Shown here: in pieces, positions 37,393-46,226 of the stretch
How the letters are laid out: the number at the start of each line of letters is the position of its first letter
Position numbering within the stretch: position 1 is the stretch's first letter
From: Cerasicoccus frondis
GTDB lineage: Bacteria; Verrucomicrobiota; Verrucomicrobiia; Opitutales; Cerasicoccaceae
NCBI GenBank assembly: GCA_031296915.1
Contig: JAVDPC010000037.1
Coordinates: 1 to 50,494, forward strand
Length of the DNA: 50,494 nt
Direction: 5' to 3'
Notes under the pieces: model-generated
What the model saw: only the letters and a program-made list of their open reading frames with translations
Told to the model about the DNA's origin: nothing
Databases searched by the model: none
Made by a program: the position numbers and the translations under genes

Positions 37393-39933
37393 ATGAAAGC
37401 GTTATTCATCGGCGTACTGATTGCAGCAGCCTTCCTGTCGTGGAAGGCGCGTGGCGAGGTTGATCAAAATGGCAACCAACAAAGCGATGTTTGGGAAATG
37501 CAGTATGATGCCGCCGGCCTTTCGGCAACGGACGATGCGGATGGCGATGGCATGTCCAACCAGGCAGAGGCGGAAGCGGGCACCGATCCATTCGATCCGA
37601 ATTCGCGCTTTCAGTTTCAGCGGGCCGCCACAGAGGGACAAATGCTGACCCTCGACTGGATGGGGGTAATGGGTAAGCGATACGAACTCGAGTATTCACC
37701 CACTTTGGGTGAGGACTGGACTGTGCATTCAACTTATGCTGGAGAAGATGCCGCGCAGGAAGCCTTGGTGGATTTTTCCGTTTCCCCTGGCTTTTATCGC
37801 TTGGTTGTTTCGGATGTGGATTCCGACGGAGACGGCGTGTTGGACTGGGAAGAAATCGAGCTGGGTTTCGACCCCACGACGGGTAATACGCAGCGCTTCA
37901 GCGCGGGTGATTTGTCCCGTATTGAAGCAGCCCTTTCGGCAGGCAACACCATATCCATTACTGCGTTGCAAACTGAGGTCTCAGAGGACTGGGCGCCGCC
38001 CGCCTATCTGCTGCTTCAGCGGACCGGTGGGCTGAACGCGATTACGGTGAACCTGTCCTTCAGCGGAAGCGCAACAATGGGCTCGGACTATGAAACACTG
38101 GCTGCCTCGGTAGCGTTTGGCATGGGTCAGCTCGCTGCTTGGATACCGATCCATGTGCTTGCGGATGCGCAGTCTGAAAGCGATGAAGCGATCACGGTGA
38201 CGTTGGCGTCCGGTGCTGATTATGCCGTCGGCTCGCCGTCGGTGGCGACGATTACGATTCTGGACGATGCCGCAGATTCCCCCACCGCGCGTGAGGCCTC
38301 GCGCTTTCTTGCGCAAGCGACGTATGGCCCGACTAATGACCTGATCGCCGAAGTGCAAACGGTGGGCATTGACGCTTGGGTTGAGGATCAGTTCACCATG
38401 CCCATCGGTGAGCACGAACCGCTGCTGATGGTATATGACTGGGATTTGTTTGGCGGCGCCATCGGCGGTCCGTATTCGTTTCATAAAATGCTGGCTTGGT
38501 GGCAGCAGGCCATGCATGCGCCAGATCCATTGCGTCAGCGCATTGCATTTGCGTTGAGCGAAATCCTCGTGATCTCTGACACCAATGGCGGGCTCGATGG
38601 CAATGCAATCGGCATGCTCAATTACTACGACATGTTGCTTGAGCATTCGTTTGGCAACTATCGCGAATTGCTGGAGGCAGTCACGTATCACCCTTGCATG
38701 GGCGTCTATTTGAGCCATCGCGGAAACCTGCCTGCCGATCCGTCCATCAACCGTTTCCCGGATGAGAATTACGCTCGCGAAGTCATGCAGTTGTTCTCGA
38801 TTGGCTTGTGGATGCTCAATGACGATGGCACGCGTCAGTTGGATGGAACCGGTGAGCCAATTCCAACCTACGACAATGATGACATTACGAATTTGGCCAG
38901 CGTCTTCACCGGAATGAGCTGGGGGCAGGGCGATACCGAAGTTTGGTGGGAGTTTTACTGGCCGGACACCGAGGACGAATCCTGGCAATACTATACGACT
39001 CCGATGACTTTGTGGGAAGGGCCTTACTCCATCTGGAACAGCGAGCTGGGCCAGAGTGAGCTTCATTATTATCACGAGCAGGGGGCCAAGACGGTGCTTG
39101 GGGTGGATTTGCCTGCGAACGATTCGGAAAGCCCCGATCCGGATTATGCGGCTAACGACATCGACCGGGCGTTGGACGTAATTTTTAATCATCCAAACGT
39201 CGGCCCATTCATTGGGCGATTGTTGATTCAGCGCCTTGTCACGTCCAACCCGTCCAATGACTACGTGGCGCGGGTGACGGAGGCGTTCAATGGCGGCGGG
39301 CCGCACAACCCGTCTGAAATTCGCGGCGATATGAAGGCCGTCATCCGGGCGATTCTGCTGGACCCGGAGGCGCGCGACGCCGACATGCTGGATGATCCCG
39401 AGCACGGTATGCTGCGCGAAAATTACTTGAGGTATGTGTCCCTGGCGCGCGCGTTTAACGCGAGTTCGCCGAGTGGCGAATACCCGATCTTTTGGGTGAA
39501 TGGACAATTCGGCCAGCAGCCGCTTTCTTCGCCGAGCGTCTTTAATTTCTTTCAGCCGGATTACCAGCCGTTGGGCGACATTCGCAACGCGGGGCTGGTG
39601 TCTCCGGAGTTTCAAATTTTGACGGCGGTTACCGGCATTACGATTCCGAATCAGTTGCGCACCGGCATCGAAAATCGTTTGAATTGGCCGCAAGACGCCG
39701 CCGATTACGTAACGTTGGACATCTCGCCAGCGCTGGCTTTGGTCGATGACACCGATGCGCTGTTGGCTTACCTCGACACGCTGCTAACGTTTGGCAACAT
39801 GAGCCCAGCACTCTATGATTCGTTGAAGTTCATGCTGAGTCGACCGGAATACGCCAGCGCTTCTGATGAGTTCATCGTGGAGTCCGCAATCTACCTGATT
39901 GTCTCATCCGCCGACGCCGCAGTGATGCGTTAA
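37393..39933 (+). CDS. Secreted DUF1800 protein with Calx-beta-like domain
   Basis: An 846-residue exported protein. Signal peptide MKALFIGVLIAAAFLSWKARG; then dockerin/TSP3-like calcium loops (DENGNQQSD-type start, DDADGDGMSNQAEAEAGTDPFDP, and VDSDGDGVLDWEEIELGFDP); a Calx-beta-like segment (about residues 205-295, ending VATITILDD); then the DUF1800 domain from ASRFLAQATYGPT, with WWQQAMHAPDPLRQRIAFALSEILV, NYYDMLLEHSFGNYRELLEAV, NYAREVMQLFSIGL and VAPFIGRLLIQRLVTSNPS-type motifs. DUF1800 genes are commonly paired with DUF1501 genes, as here. Function is unknown. It heads a probable three-gene operon. Confidence 0.88.
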   Translation: MKALFIGVLIAAAFLSWKARGEVDQNGNQQSDVWEMQYDAAGLSATDDADGDGMSNQAEAEAGTDPFDPNSRFQFQRAATEGQMLTLDWMGVMGKRYELEYSPTLGEDWTVHSTYAGEDAAQEALVDFSVSPGFYRLVVSDVDSDGDGVLDWEEIELGFDPTTGNTQRFSAGDLSRIEAALSAGNTISITALQTEVSEDWAPPAYLLLQRTGGLNAITVNLSFSGSATMGSDYETLAASVAFGMGQLAAWIPIHVLADAQSESDEAITVTLASGADYAVGSPSVATITILDDAADSPTAREASRFLAQATYGPTNDLIAEVQTVGIDAWVEDQFTMPIGEHEPLLMVYDWDLFGGAIGGPYSFHKMLAWWQQAMHAPDPLRQRIAFALSEILVISDTNGGLDGNAIGMLNYYDMLLEHSFGNYRELLEAVTYHPCMGVYLSHRGNLPADPSINRFPDENYAREVMQLFSIGLWMLNDDGTRQLDGTGEPIPTYDNDDITNLASVFTGMSWGQGDTEVWWEFYWPDTEDESWQYYTTPMTLWEGPYSIWNSELGQSELHYYHEQGAKTVLGVDLPANDSESPDPDYAANDIDRALDVIFNHPNVGPFIGRLLIQRLVTSNPSNDYVARVTEAFNGGGPHNPSEIRGDMKAVIRAILLDPEARDADMLDDPEHGMLRENYLRYVSLARAFNASSPSGEYPIFWVNGQFGQQPLSSPSVFNFFQPDYQPLGDIRNAGLVSPEFQILTAVTGITIPNQLRTGIENRLNWPQDAADYVTLDISPALALVDDTDALLAYLDTLLTFGNMSPALYDSLKFMLSRPEYASASDEFIVESAIYLIVSSADAAVMR

Positions 39934-39967
39934 CTCTCTATTGCAAAGTAACTTTATAACGCAAAGT
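39933..39967. repeat. Paired 17-bp palindromes between DUF1800 and DUF1501 genes
   Basis: A degenerate copy ACTCTCTATTGCAAAGT (39933-39949) and ACTTTATAACGCAAAGT (39951-39967), one base apart. They fill nearly all of the 38-bp gap, as in the double element at 36821. Confidence 0.75.
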
Positions 39968-39971
39968 AAGT

Positions 39972-41363
39972 ATGAAAGGAAATCCGCAGTTATCGCGCCG
40001 TCAGTTTTTTGGACAAGCCAGTTGTGCGGCGGTTGGCTCCACTGCGCTTTTTTCGACCTTGCTTAATTTGCGGATGGCCAGCACGGCCGCTGCGCAAACC
40101 GTAACGCCGGGCACGGATTATCGCGCGCTGGTTTGTTTGTTCCTGGCGGGCGGCGCCGACTCGTTCAATTTTTTGGCGCCTTCGGGGACTGATGAATACA
40201 ACGAATACGCGGGCGTGCGCGCTGACCTCGCTCTGCCACAAGGCGATCTCTTGCCCTTGAACATTGCCAATTCGATTGGCAAAGAGCTGGGCGTGCATCC
40301 GGGGATGAGCGAGCTGCGCGATCTGTTCAATTCGGGCAACCTGGCCTGGGTGACGAATGTCGGCACGCTGATTGAGCCGACCACGCTAAGCCAATATGAG
40401 AACGATCTGGTCAAGCTTCCGCTGGGGCTCTACTCGCATGCTGATCAAATCAAGCAGTGGCAAACTTCCGTGCCGCAAAGCGGCGATGCGATCGGTTGGG
40501 GCGGACGAACAGCAGACCTGCTGCATTCACTCAATGACAATAGCCGCATATCCATGAACATTTCTGTGGCGGGCAGTAATGTTTGGCAAAATGGGAATGA
40601 GACCTTTCAGTATTCCATCGGTTCGGATGGTTCGCAAGGGCTCGACACCTATGACTACTGGTGGGGCGGCTATCCGGCGCGCGGCGCGGCCATCGACAGC
40701 CAGATGGACATCGAATACCAAAATCTTTTTCAGAAGACTTTTGCGAAATCGACGAAGAATGCCCTCGAAGCGCATGAAGAATTTTCCGCCGCCACGGAAG
40801 GCATTGAGCTGACTACGGTCTTTCCCGAAACCTACCTGGGAGCCCAACTGCAAATGGTCGCTCGCACCATTGCCGCGCATGCGGCGCTCGGCATGCGGCG
40901 CCAGACTTTCTTTGTGCAGTTTGGCGGTTGGGATCACCACGATGAAGTCCTTGAGAATATGGCGGAGATGGCGCCGGTGATCAGCCAGGCGGTGGGCGCG
41001 TTTTACGCAGCGATGGAAGAGATCAACGAGCAGAATAACGTCACGCTGTTTACGGCTTCGGATTTCGGGCGCACGCTCACGTCCAACGGCGAAGGGTCGG
41101 ATCACGCTTGGGGCGGCAATCACTTGGTCTGCGGCGGCGCGGTCAATGGCGCAAACATTTACGGAACGTATCCCGATCTATACACGGGCAATCCGCAAGA
41201 CACCGGTCGCGGTCGCCTGATCCCGACAACCTCGGTTGACGAGTATTTTGCTGAATTGGCGCTTTGGTTTGGGGTGAGCCCTTCGGACTTATCGACGGTC
41301 TTGCCGAACGTCACGAATTTCTACAATCCTGGCATAACCGGCCCACTGGGCATGATGGGGTAA
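39972..41363 (+). CDS. DUF1501 protein, Tat-exported
   Basis: A 463-residue protein with a twin-arginine type signal: SRRQFFGQASCAAVGSTALF (Tat motif SRRxF). The mature part has DUF1501 signatures: YRALVCLFLAGGADSFN, YSHADQIKQWQT, FFVQFGGWDHHDE, VTLFTASDFGRTLTSNGEGSDHAWGGNHLVCGGAVNG, and a metal-like DHAWGG. The family resembles the alkaline phosphatase/sulfatase fold. It is encoded directly after its usual partner DUF1800, separated only by palindromes. The natural substrate is not known. Confidence 0.9.
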   Translation: MKGNPQLSRRQFFGQASCAAVGSTALFSTLLNLRMASTAAAQTVTPGTDYRALVCLFLAGGADSFNFLAPSGTDEYNEYAGVRADLALPQGDLLPLNIANSIGKELGVHPGMSELRDLFNSGNLAWVTNVGTLIEPTTLSQYENDLVKLPLGLYSHADQIKQWQTSVPQSGDAIGWGGRTADLLHSLNDNSRISMNISVAGSNVWQNGNETFQYSIGSDGSQGLDTYDYWWGGYPARGAAIDSQMDIEYQNLFQKTFAKSTKNALEAHEEFSAATEGIELTTVFPETYLGAQLQMVARTIAAHAALGMRRQTFFVQFGGWDHHDEVLENMAEMAPVISQAVGAFYAAMEEINEQNNVTLFTASDFGRTLTSNGEGSDHAWGGNHLVCGGAVNGANIYGTYPDLYTGNPQDTGRGRLIPTTSVDEYFAELALWFGVSPSDLSTVLPNVTNFYNPGITGPLGMMG

Positions 41364-41373
41364 TGGCAACGTT

Positions 41374-41390
41374 ACTTTGCAATGCAAAGT
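41374..41390. repeat. 17-bp palindrome, perfect copy between DUF1501 and next gene
   Basis: ACTTTGCAATGCAAAGT, flanked by TT/TAA, in the 48-bp gap. Confidence 0.85.
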
Positions 41391-41411
41391 TAATGGAGGC
41401 GCGCTAATCCA

Positions 41412-41978
41412 ATGGAACCGAAACGGATTGGTTGGTGGCTAGGTTTAGTGATTGCCTTAGGGCTGACGTATTGGCTCACGCGGCCTAGTTCGCCAAGCTC
41501 AACGCCGCTCAATGTGGAATTGCCGACTGGGGCGGAAGCGACCGAGCAGGTGGAGTCGATGGAGGTCGTTACGACAACGCTTCAGTCGCAGTCGCCTTAT
41601 CAGCCGCCGATGAATCCCGTTGCAGCGAAGTTGAATGCGCCGGAGTTTACGGCCGAAGATGATGTCGCCAATGTGCATCAACTCCTCGATCAGATGTTTG
41701 GCGTCTGGAAAGGCCAACGCCGACCGATGAGCTTGAACGTGGAGTTCACCCGTGCGTTGTTGGGGGCGAATCCGGTGCGTATGCCTTTCGTGCCTGTGGA
41801 TCATCCGGCGATCATTGATGGCGAGTTGACGGACCGCTGGGGCAATCCGTATGTGTTCCATCTGCTTTCCCTGGATCGCATCGAAGTGCGTTCGGCGGGT
41901 GAGGATGAGCGGCTGTACACGATGGACGATGTTTTGTATTCGCCATGGCGCAACCCGCCGGAGCCCGTGATGCCTTGA
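41412..41978 (+). CDS. Membrane-anchored protein with pseudopilin-like C-terminal segment
   Basis: A 188-residue protein with an N-terminal membrane helix (WWLGLVIALGLTYWLT). A proline/serine linker leads to a C-terminal region (IDGELTDRWGNPYVFHLLSLDRIEVRSAGEDERLYTMDDVLY) that matches the calcium-loop signature of type II secretion major pseudopilins (WGNPY...RSAGxDxxxxTxDD), but without the prepilin N-terminus. Third gene of the probable DUF1800/DUF1501 operon. It could support export or assembly of the two partners; this is inference. Confidence 0.6.
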   Translation: MEPKRIGWWLGLVIALGLTYWLTRPSSPSSTPLNVELPTGAEATEQVESMEVVTTTLQSQSPYQPPMNPVAAKLNAPEFTAEDDVANVHQLLDQMFGVWKGQRRPMSLNVEFTRALLGANPVRMPFVPVDHPAIIDGELTDRWGNPYVFHLLSLDRIEVRSAGEDERLYTMDDVLYSPWRNPPEPVMP

Positions 41979-42015
41979 CATTGCCATGACCCCCAGCGTC
42001 TGCATGGTTTTCGCT

Positions 42016-42546
42016 ATGACGCACATCGCACTTTTTCGGGGGATCAATGTCGGCGGTAAAAACATACTGCCGATGAAGGCGCTGCGTTCGTTGCTCGAGT
42101 CGCTGGGCGCCGCAGCAGTGCGCACTTACATTCAAAGTGGCAACGTCCTCTTCGAAGGGAAGGAAGATGGCTCCTGGAGTGAGAAAATTACCGAGGCGGT
42201 GCAGGAGCATCATGGGTTTTCTCCGCAAGTTCTCCTCTTGTCCTTGGCGGATCTGGAAAAAGTCATTGCGCAGAATCCATATCCCGAGGCCGTGGCGGAC
42301 CCGAAACGCCTCCAGGTCGGTTTTCTGGCGGCGGCGCCGACTGCGCCCAATCTGGAGAAATTGGAAACCTTGCGTATCGACTCCGAGCGCTGCGCAATCA
42401 TCGGCAAGGCGTTCTACCTGCATGCGCCCGATGGCATTGGGAAGTCCAAGATCGCCGCCGGAGCAGAGAAGGCCATTGGCGTTCCCATGACCGTGCGAAA
42501 TTGGAACACCGTGCTCCAGATACGCGCATTGGCCGAAACGGGTTAA
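42016..42546 (+). CDS. DUF1697 family protein
   Basis: A 176-residue cytoplasmic protein. It opens with MTHIALFRGINVGGKNILPMKALRSLLESLG and TYIQSGNVLF, the hallmark of DUF1697, and ends with TVRNWNTVLQIRALA. The start was set at ATG 42016, where family members begin; an upstream in-frame ATG at 41986 adds ten unrelated residues. The biochemical role of the family is unknown. The 3' end lies about 53 bp before the ChaN-like gene. Confidence 0.85.
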   Translation: MTHIALFRGINVGGKNILPMKALRSLLESLGAAAVRTYIQSGNVLFEGKEDGSWSEKITEAVQEHHGFSPQVLLLSLADLEKVIAQNPYPEAVADPKRLQVGFLAAAPTAPNLEKLETLRIDSERCAIIGKAFYLHAPDGIGKSKIAAGAEKAIGVPMTVRNWNTVLQIRALAETG

Positions 42547-42599
42547 ATTTTCGAAGCTTCTTATTGAAACTCAGGCTCAACAACCTCAGCTTTGGCGCC

Positions 42600-43544
42600 A
42601 TGAAGTTTTTCCATGCACGAAACTGCCAAGCCATTGGGTTGTTGGCGCTGTCCATTTTGGGGTTCACCGGCTGTAGCCACACTCAGCCGGGCTCTGCTGA
42701 CGTATCGACAGTGACCGGCCCGGAATACGTGGTTTACGACGCCAGTTCCGGCGCGCCGATCGAGTGGTCGGCGCTGGAGTCTGAGGCATTTGGCGCTGAC
42801 GTGATTCTAGTCGGCGAGCAGCACACAAATGAAATTGGGCACGATCTGGAGCATCGCCTGGTGGACGACTTGCTGGCGCAATATCCGCGGTCGGCCATTG
42901 CGCTGGAGATGTTTGAGCGCAATGAACAGGCATTTGTTGACCTGTATCTGGATGACAAGATCGAGGTCGCCACGTTGGTTGATATCACGAAGTCCGCCGA
43001 CTGGGCCAGCAAGGGAAGCTGGGGCGAGTTTTATCAGCCGATGGTCGATTCCGTAAAAAAGTATCGCGGCAATGGCGCATCCTTGGTTGCCGCCAATTCG
43101 CCACGTGAGTACGCCCGGTTGGCGCGTTTGGAGAGCTATGCGACGATGGAATCCGCCGTGACGGCGCATCAGCCGGTGCTGGCGATAGCGCCAGATGAAG
43201 CCGTGGATGACCAAGCCTACCATGATCGCTTTGTGGGCATGATGACGGGGCATGGACACGGTGAAGGCGCGCCGACCATCGACGCCGAGTCCTACCTGCG
43301 CGCCCAGCGTGTGTGGGACGCCACCATGGCGGACGCGGTGGTCAACGCCGCCCAACATCACGACAAGGTTCTGCTTGTGGTGGGTGAGTTCCATATTGCC
43401 GATCAAGGTGGGACCTTGCAACGGGTTCGGCACCACGCGCCCGAGTTAACGGTCGCCACCATCAGCATCATTAGGCGTGAAGACGTGACTGCCTGGAACG
43501 CCGAAGACGCCGCCCGCGCGGATTTCGTTATCTACACGCGCTGA
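42600..43544 (+). CDS. ChaN/haem-binding uptake (Tiki-like) lipoprotein
   Basis: A 314-residue lipoprotein: hydrophobic IGLLALSILGF, lipobox FTGC (Cys about residue 22), then the ChaN-like domain with VILVGEQHTNEIGHDLEHRLVDDLL and ALEMFERNEQ near the N-terminus and VGEFHIADQGG near the end. The paired GEQH/GEFH motifs are shared with the Tiki/TraB metalloprotease-like superfamily; some ChaN proteins bind haem. It lies after the DUF1697 gene. A larger frame starting at 42501 overlaps that gene and was not accepted. Confidence 0.8.
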   Translation: MKFFHARNCQAIGLLALSILGFTGCSHTQPGSADVSTVTGPEYVVYDASSGAPIEWSALESEAFGADVILVGEQHTNEIGHDLEHRLVDDLLAQYPRSAIALEMFERNEQAFVDLYLDDKIEVATLVDITKSADWASKGSWGEFYQPMVDSVKKYRGNGASLVAANSPREYARLARLESYATMESAVTAHQPVLAIAPDEAVDDQAYHDRFVGMMTGHGHGEGAPTIDAESYLRAQRVWDATMADAVVNAAQHHDKVLLVVGEFHIADQGGTLQRVRHHAPELTVATISIIRREDVTAWNAEDAARADFVIYTR

Positions 43545-43624
43545 GTGACGCCTTGTTAACGTTCGCAAAAAAAATTGCGGAATGCCGCTTGTGTCATTTT
43601 TCATTTAGGTGTAGTGGATTGTCC

Positions 43625-44224
43625 ATGATACACCGAATCATGGCCGTAGTCTGGCTTTACCTATTGTTGCTAAGTGTCAGCTATGGATTGTTACAACCAC
43701 CACCCGCCGACCGCTTTCTAGTTTCTCTTTCAACTTATGCGCGGACCTATAAGAATCTAGAAAGTGTCAGTGTTCATGAGGGGATGCAGAGCATTCTTGA
43801 TGCATCAAAGGAGCTTGATGCCAGTTGGAGCGTCTACGAGCCGATACTGAGAAAGTCTGACCCGCAAAAAGCTGATGCGCTCGATGCGCGAGTGGCTATG
43901 TTGTTATTTGGAAACATCGCCGTTTTATACGACCCCGAGGTTTCTGATGATGAAAATCTTTTTTCGCGTGCCGAGGTCCGCAAGGCGTATGAACGAATTC
44001 CTACTGAGTACCTGAGACAGCTGGAAACTGAGTTAAGGCGGAATTATCCTGACGTGAACTTAACCTGGGGGGATCGTTGGATTTTTCCTATTAGCGAGCC
44101 GTTGCTTCTGGCTGACGCCATTTCCTACACCTTGCTAGATGCAGTTGAGCTTCATACTGGTGTTCGAATACCGCAGGATGATTCAGGCGCCGATAGGTCA
44201 ACTCGCCAAGATCTGGAAAAATAA
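43625..44224 (+). CDS. AT-rich orphan gene, membrane-anchored
   Basis: A 199-residue protein with an N-terminal hydrophobic segment (MAVVWLYLLLLSVSYGLL, either a signal anchor or uncleaved signal) followed by a polar, mostly helical region (KELDASWSVYEPILRK...YLRQLETELRRNYPDVNLTWGDRWIFPISEP). I recognise no family. Base composition is clearly A/T-richer than its neighbours, and codon choice follows, suggesting later acquisition. The start was set at ATG 43625; a longer frame to 43553 adds an unlikely leader. The next gene starts 37 bp further on. Confidence 0.55.
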   Translation: MIHRIMAVVWLYLLLLSVSYGLLQPPPADRFLVSLSTYARTYKNLESVSVHEGMQSILDASKELDASWSVYEPILRKSDPQKADALDARVAMLLFGNIAVLYDPEVSDDENLFSRAEVRKAYERIPTEYLRQLETELRRNYPDVNLTWGDRWIFPISEPLLLADAISYTLLDAVELHTGVRIPQDDSGADRSTRQDLEK

Positions 44225-44261
44225 TTTGCGCATCGGCAAGAACCGGATTCGATGTCAGGGC

Positions 44262-45674
44262 ATGGCGGGGCTATCCTATCAGCAAATCCAAGAATCGCTC
44301 GCGGCGCAGCCCTTGTTTGAAAACAAGACCTGGCGTTTGTCGCCCGAACCCTGGCGTCTCACGCGCAAGCAAATCAGCACGCTTGAGCAGATCGGCCAGG
44401 CGTGCCTGGACTTCTACCTGGCGCTTGATAACCTGTATCGCCGTTGCGCCGAGGATAAAAACCTCCTGCGCAACAAGGAGCTCACCGCGCCCTGGGTGTG
44501 CAGTTACTTGGACCGCGGCAAGCCCCGCCGCCTGATTGAGCACGCCCGGCTCAAGCGTTTCAAGGGGCAGGTGCCGTTGGTCTTGCGCCCGGATCTCCTG
44601 CAAACCGAGGATGGTTTTGCGCTGACAGAGATGGACAGCGTGCCCGGCGGGCTGGGCCTGACGGCGTTCCTCAACCGACTCTACGGCATGAACGAGCGCG
44701 CCTTTGCGCCGGACATCGTCGGTGGCGTTGGGCAAGTCGAGGAAGACTGGCATCGCTGCCTGGCGGCCACAACCCCGGGCAAGGAAAACCCGCTCATCGC
44801 GGTCATTGTCAGCGACGAGGCGGCAGTCTATCGCCCGGAGTTTGACTACCTGACGGCGCGCCTGCGCGAGCGTGGGTTCCGCATCCACGCGCGCCACCCG
44901 GATGACCTGATGCCGATGGGCGACAGCCTCTGCATTCCGGTGGAAGGCAATCCGGAGGAGGTCGATGTGATTTACCGCTTTTGGGAGCTCTTTGACGTGG
45001 GCAATGTGTCCACAGCGCAAGACATTTTGCGGGTGGCGGAAGACGGCGGCGTCGTGGTCTCCCCCCCCATGAAGGCTTACCAGGAAGAGAAGCTCAACCT
45101 CGCGCTGCTGCATCATCCAGTGCTGGATGATTACTGGCGCGAAAACCTGCCGCGCCGTTCCTACAAGACCTTGAAAAAAGTGGTGCCGCATTCCTGGATT
45201 ATTGATCCGGTCGAGCTGCCGCCCAACGCCGTCCTCGATGCGCCATGGGTCGACGGCAAGCCGATTCGGGAATGGGAGCAACTCGCCGAAGCGAGCCAGA
45301 AGGAGCGAAATTTAATCATCAAGGCTTCTGGCTTTCACGAATCCGCCTGGGGCGCACGGAGTGTGACGCTTGGCAGCGACAGCTCGAAAACCGATTGGCA
45401 GGAAGCGATCGAGGAGGCCGTGGATCTCGCCGACGAAACGCTGCACATTTTGCAGGATTACCGGAAGCCGATGCGGCTCAAGCATCCGGTCTTTTCCGAA
45501 GACGGCGAAGCAGTCTATGAAATGGAAGGCCGCTTGCGGTTGACGCCTTATTTCCTCGTGGAGGGCGATCAGGCCAAGCTCTCGGCCTGCCTCGCGACCT
45601 TCTGCCCGGCGGATAAAAAAATCATCCACGGCATGAAGGACGCGGCGATGCTGCCCTGCCGGGTGGTGGATTGA
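44262..45674 (+). CDS. Hypothetical protein, possibly ATP-grasp-like
   Basis: A 470-residue soluble protein. It contains LRPDLLQTEDGFALTEMDSVPGGLGLTAFLN and SYKTLKKVVPHSWIIDP, ELPPNAVLDAPW, NLIIKASGFHESAWGARSVTLG, ending CLATFCPADKKIIHGMKDA. Acidic-E-x-D-x-x-P-G loops and IIKASGF strands resemble circularly permuted ATP-grasp ligases (glutathionylspermidine synthase-like), but I cannot align the metal ligands with certainty. ATG 44262 was chosen because the longer frame to 44139 overlaps the upstream gene. It is probably a single gene unit. Confidence 0.4.
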   Translation: MAGLSYQQIQESLAAQPLFENKTWRLSPEPWRLTRKQISTLEQIGQACLDFYLALDNLYRRCAEDKNLLRNKELTAPWVCSYLDRGKPRRLIEHARLKRFKGQVPLVLRPDLLQTEDGFALTEMDSVPGGLGLTAFLNRLYGMNERAFAPDIVGGVGQVEEDWHRCLAATTPGKENPLIAVIVSDEAAVYRPEFDYLTARLRERGFRIHARHPDDLMPMGDSLCIPVEGNPEEVDVIYRFWELFDVGNVSTAQDILRVAEDGGVVVSPPMKAYQEEKLNLALLHHPVLDDYWRENLPRRSYKTLKKVVPHSWIIDPVELPPNAVLDAPWVDGKPIREWEQLAEASQKERNLIIKASGFHESAWGARSVTLGSDSSKTDWQEAIEEAVDLADETLHILQDYRKPMRLKHPVFSEDGEAVYEMEGRLRLTPYFLVEGDQAKLSACLATFCPADKKIIHGMKDAAMLPCRVVD

Positions 45675-45778
45675 TCAGGCGGCCCGTTCTCGTATAACGG
45701 CGGGCAAACATTGCGCCTTTTTAATCTCCCTGTTCGCGCTTGCACCCTTCAGCGTGCAGACGTTGCTTGGCGCGGGGG

Positions 45779-46159
45779 TTATCTCAGGAAAAAACCGGCG
45801 ACTTTGCCGTCTTTGACCCACATTTCGGCGACGAGGTCGTGCTCGGGCTTGTTGGTAAATGCAAGCTTCCAGAAGTAGCCTTGAATGTCGTCCGGGCGGG
45901 TAATGTCGCCCCAGTAGGTCTTGGTGTAACCGCCCACCATTGCTTTCGATACCTGGTCATGCACCCGCTGCAGCGTTTCTTTCTTCATCGCGTTTTGCAT
46001 TGTCTCGTCGCAAACGCTGTTGAAGCTTTCCGAGTCGTTCTGCTCGATCGCGGTCAGCAGCGTGTTGAGCATCTGGTCGACCGAGGCGGGGGCCTCAGCG
46101 GCCTGGGCGCTTACGGTGAAAATGAGCAGGGCGAACAGTGGGCTTAAAATAGATTTCAT
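45779..46159 (-). CDS. Small secreted protein, NTF2-like/DUF4019-like
   Basis: A 126-residue exported protein: signal peptide MKSILSPLFALLIFTVSAQA, then a roughly 105-residue domain (VDQMLNTLLTAIEQNDSESFNSVCDETMQNAMKK...YTKTYWGDI...WKLAFTNKPEHDLVAEMWVKDGKVAGFFLR). The layout, helical opening and C-terminal strands with VKDGKVAGFFL, resembles NTF2-like proteins such as DUF4019/DUF3887. The start was set at ATG 46159 to give the signal peptide. Convergent with the ATP-grasp-like gene. Confidence 0.65.
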   Translation of the reverse strand: MKSILSPLFALLIFTVSAQAAEAPASVDQMLNTLLTAIEQNDSESFNSVCDETMQNAMKKETLQRVHDQVSKAMVGGYTKTYWGDITRPDDIQGYFWKLAFTNKPEHDLVAEMWVKDGKVAGFFLR

Positions 46160-46226
46160 GGCGTCATCGTACACGACTAAGCAGCCGTATGGGAATCTTT
46201 AGTTATGGTAATTTCTGGGGCCGGCC

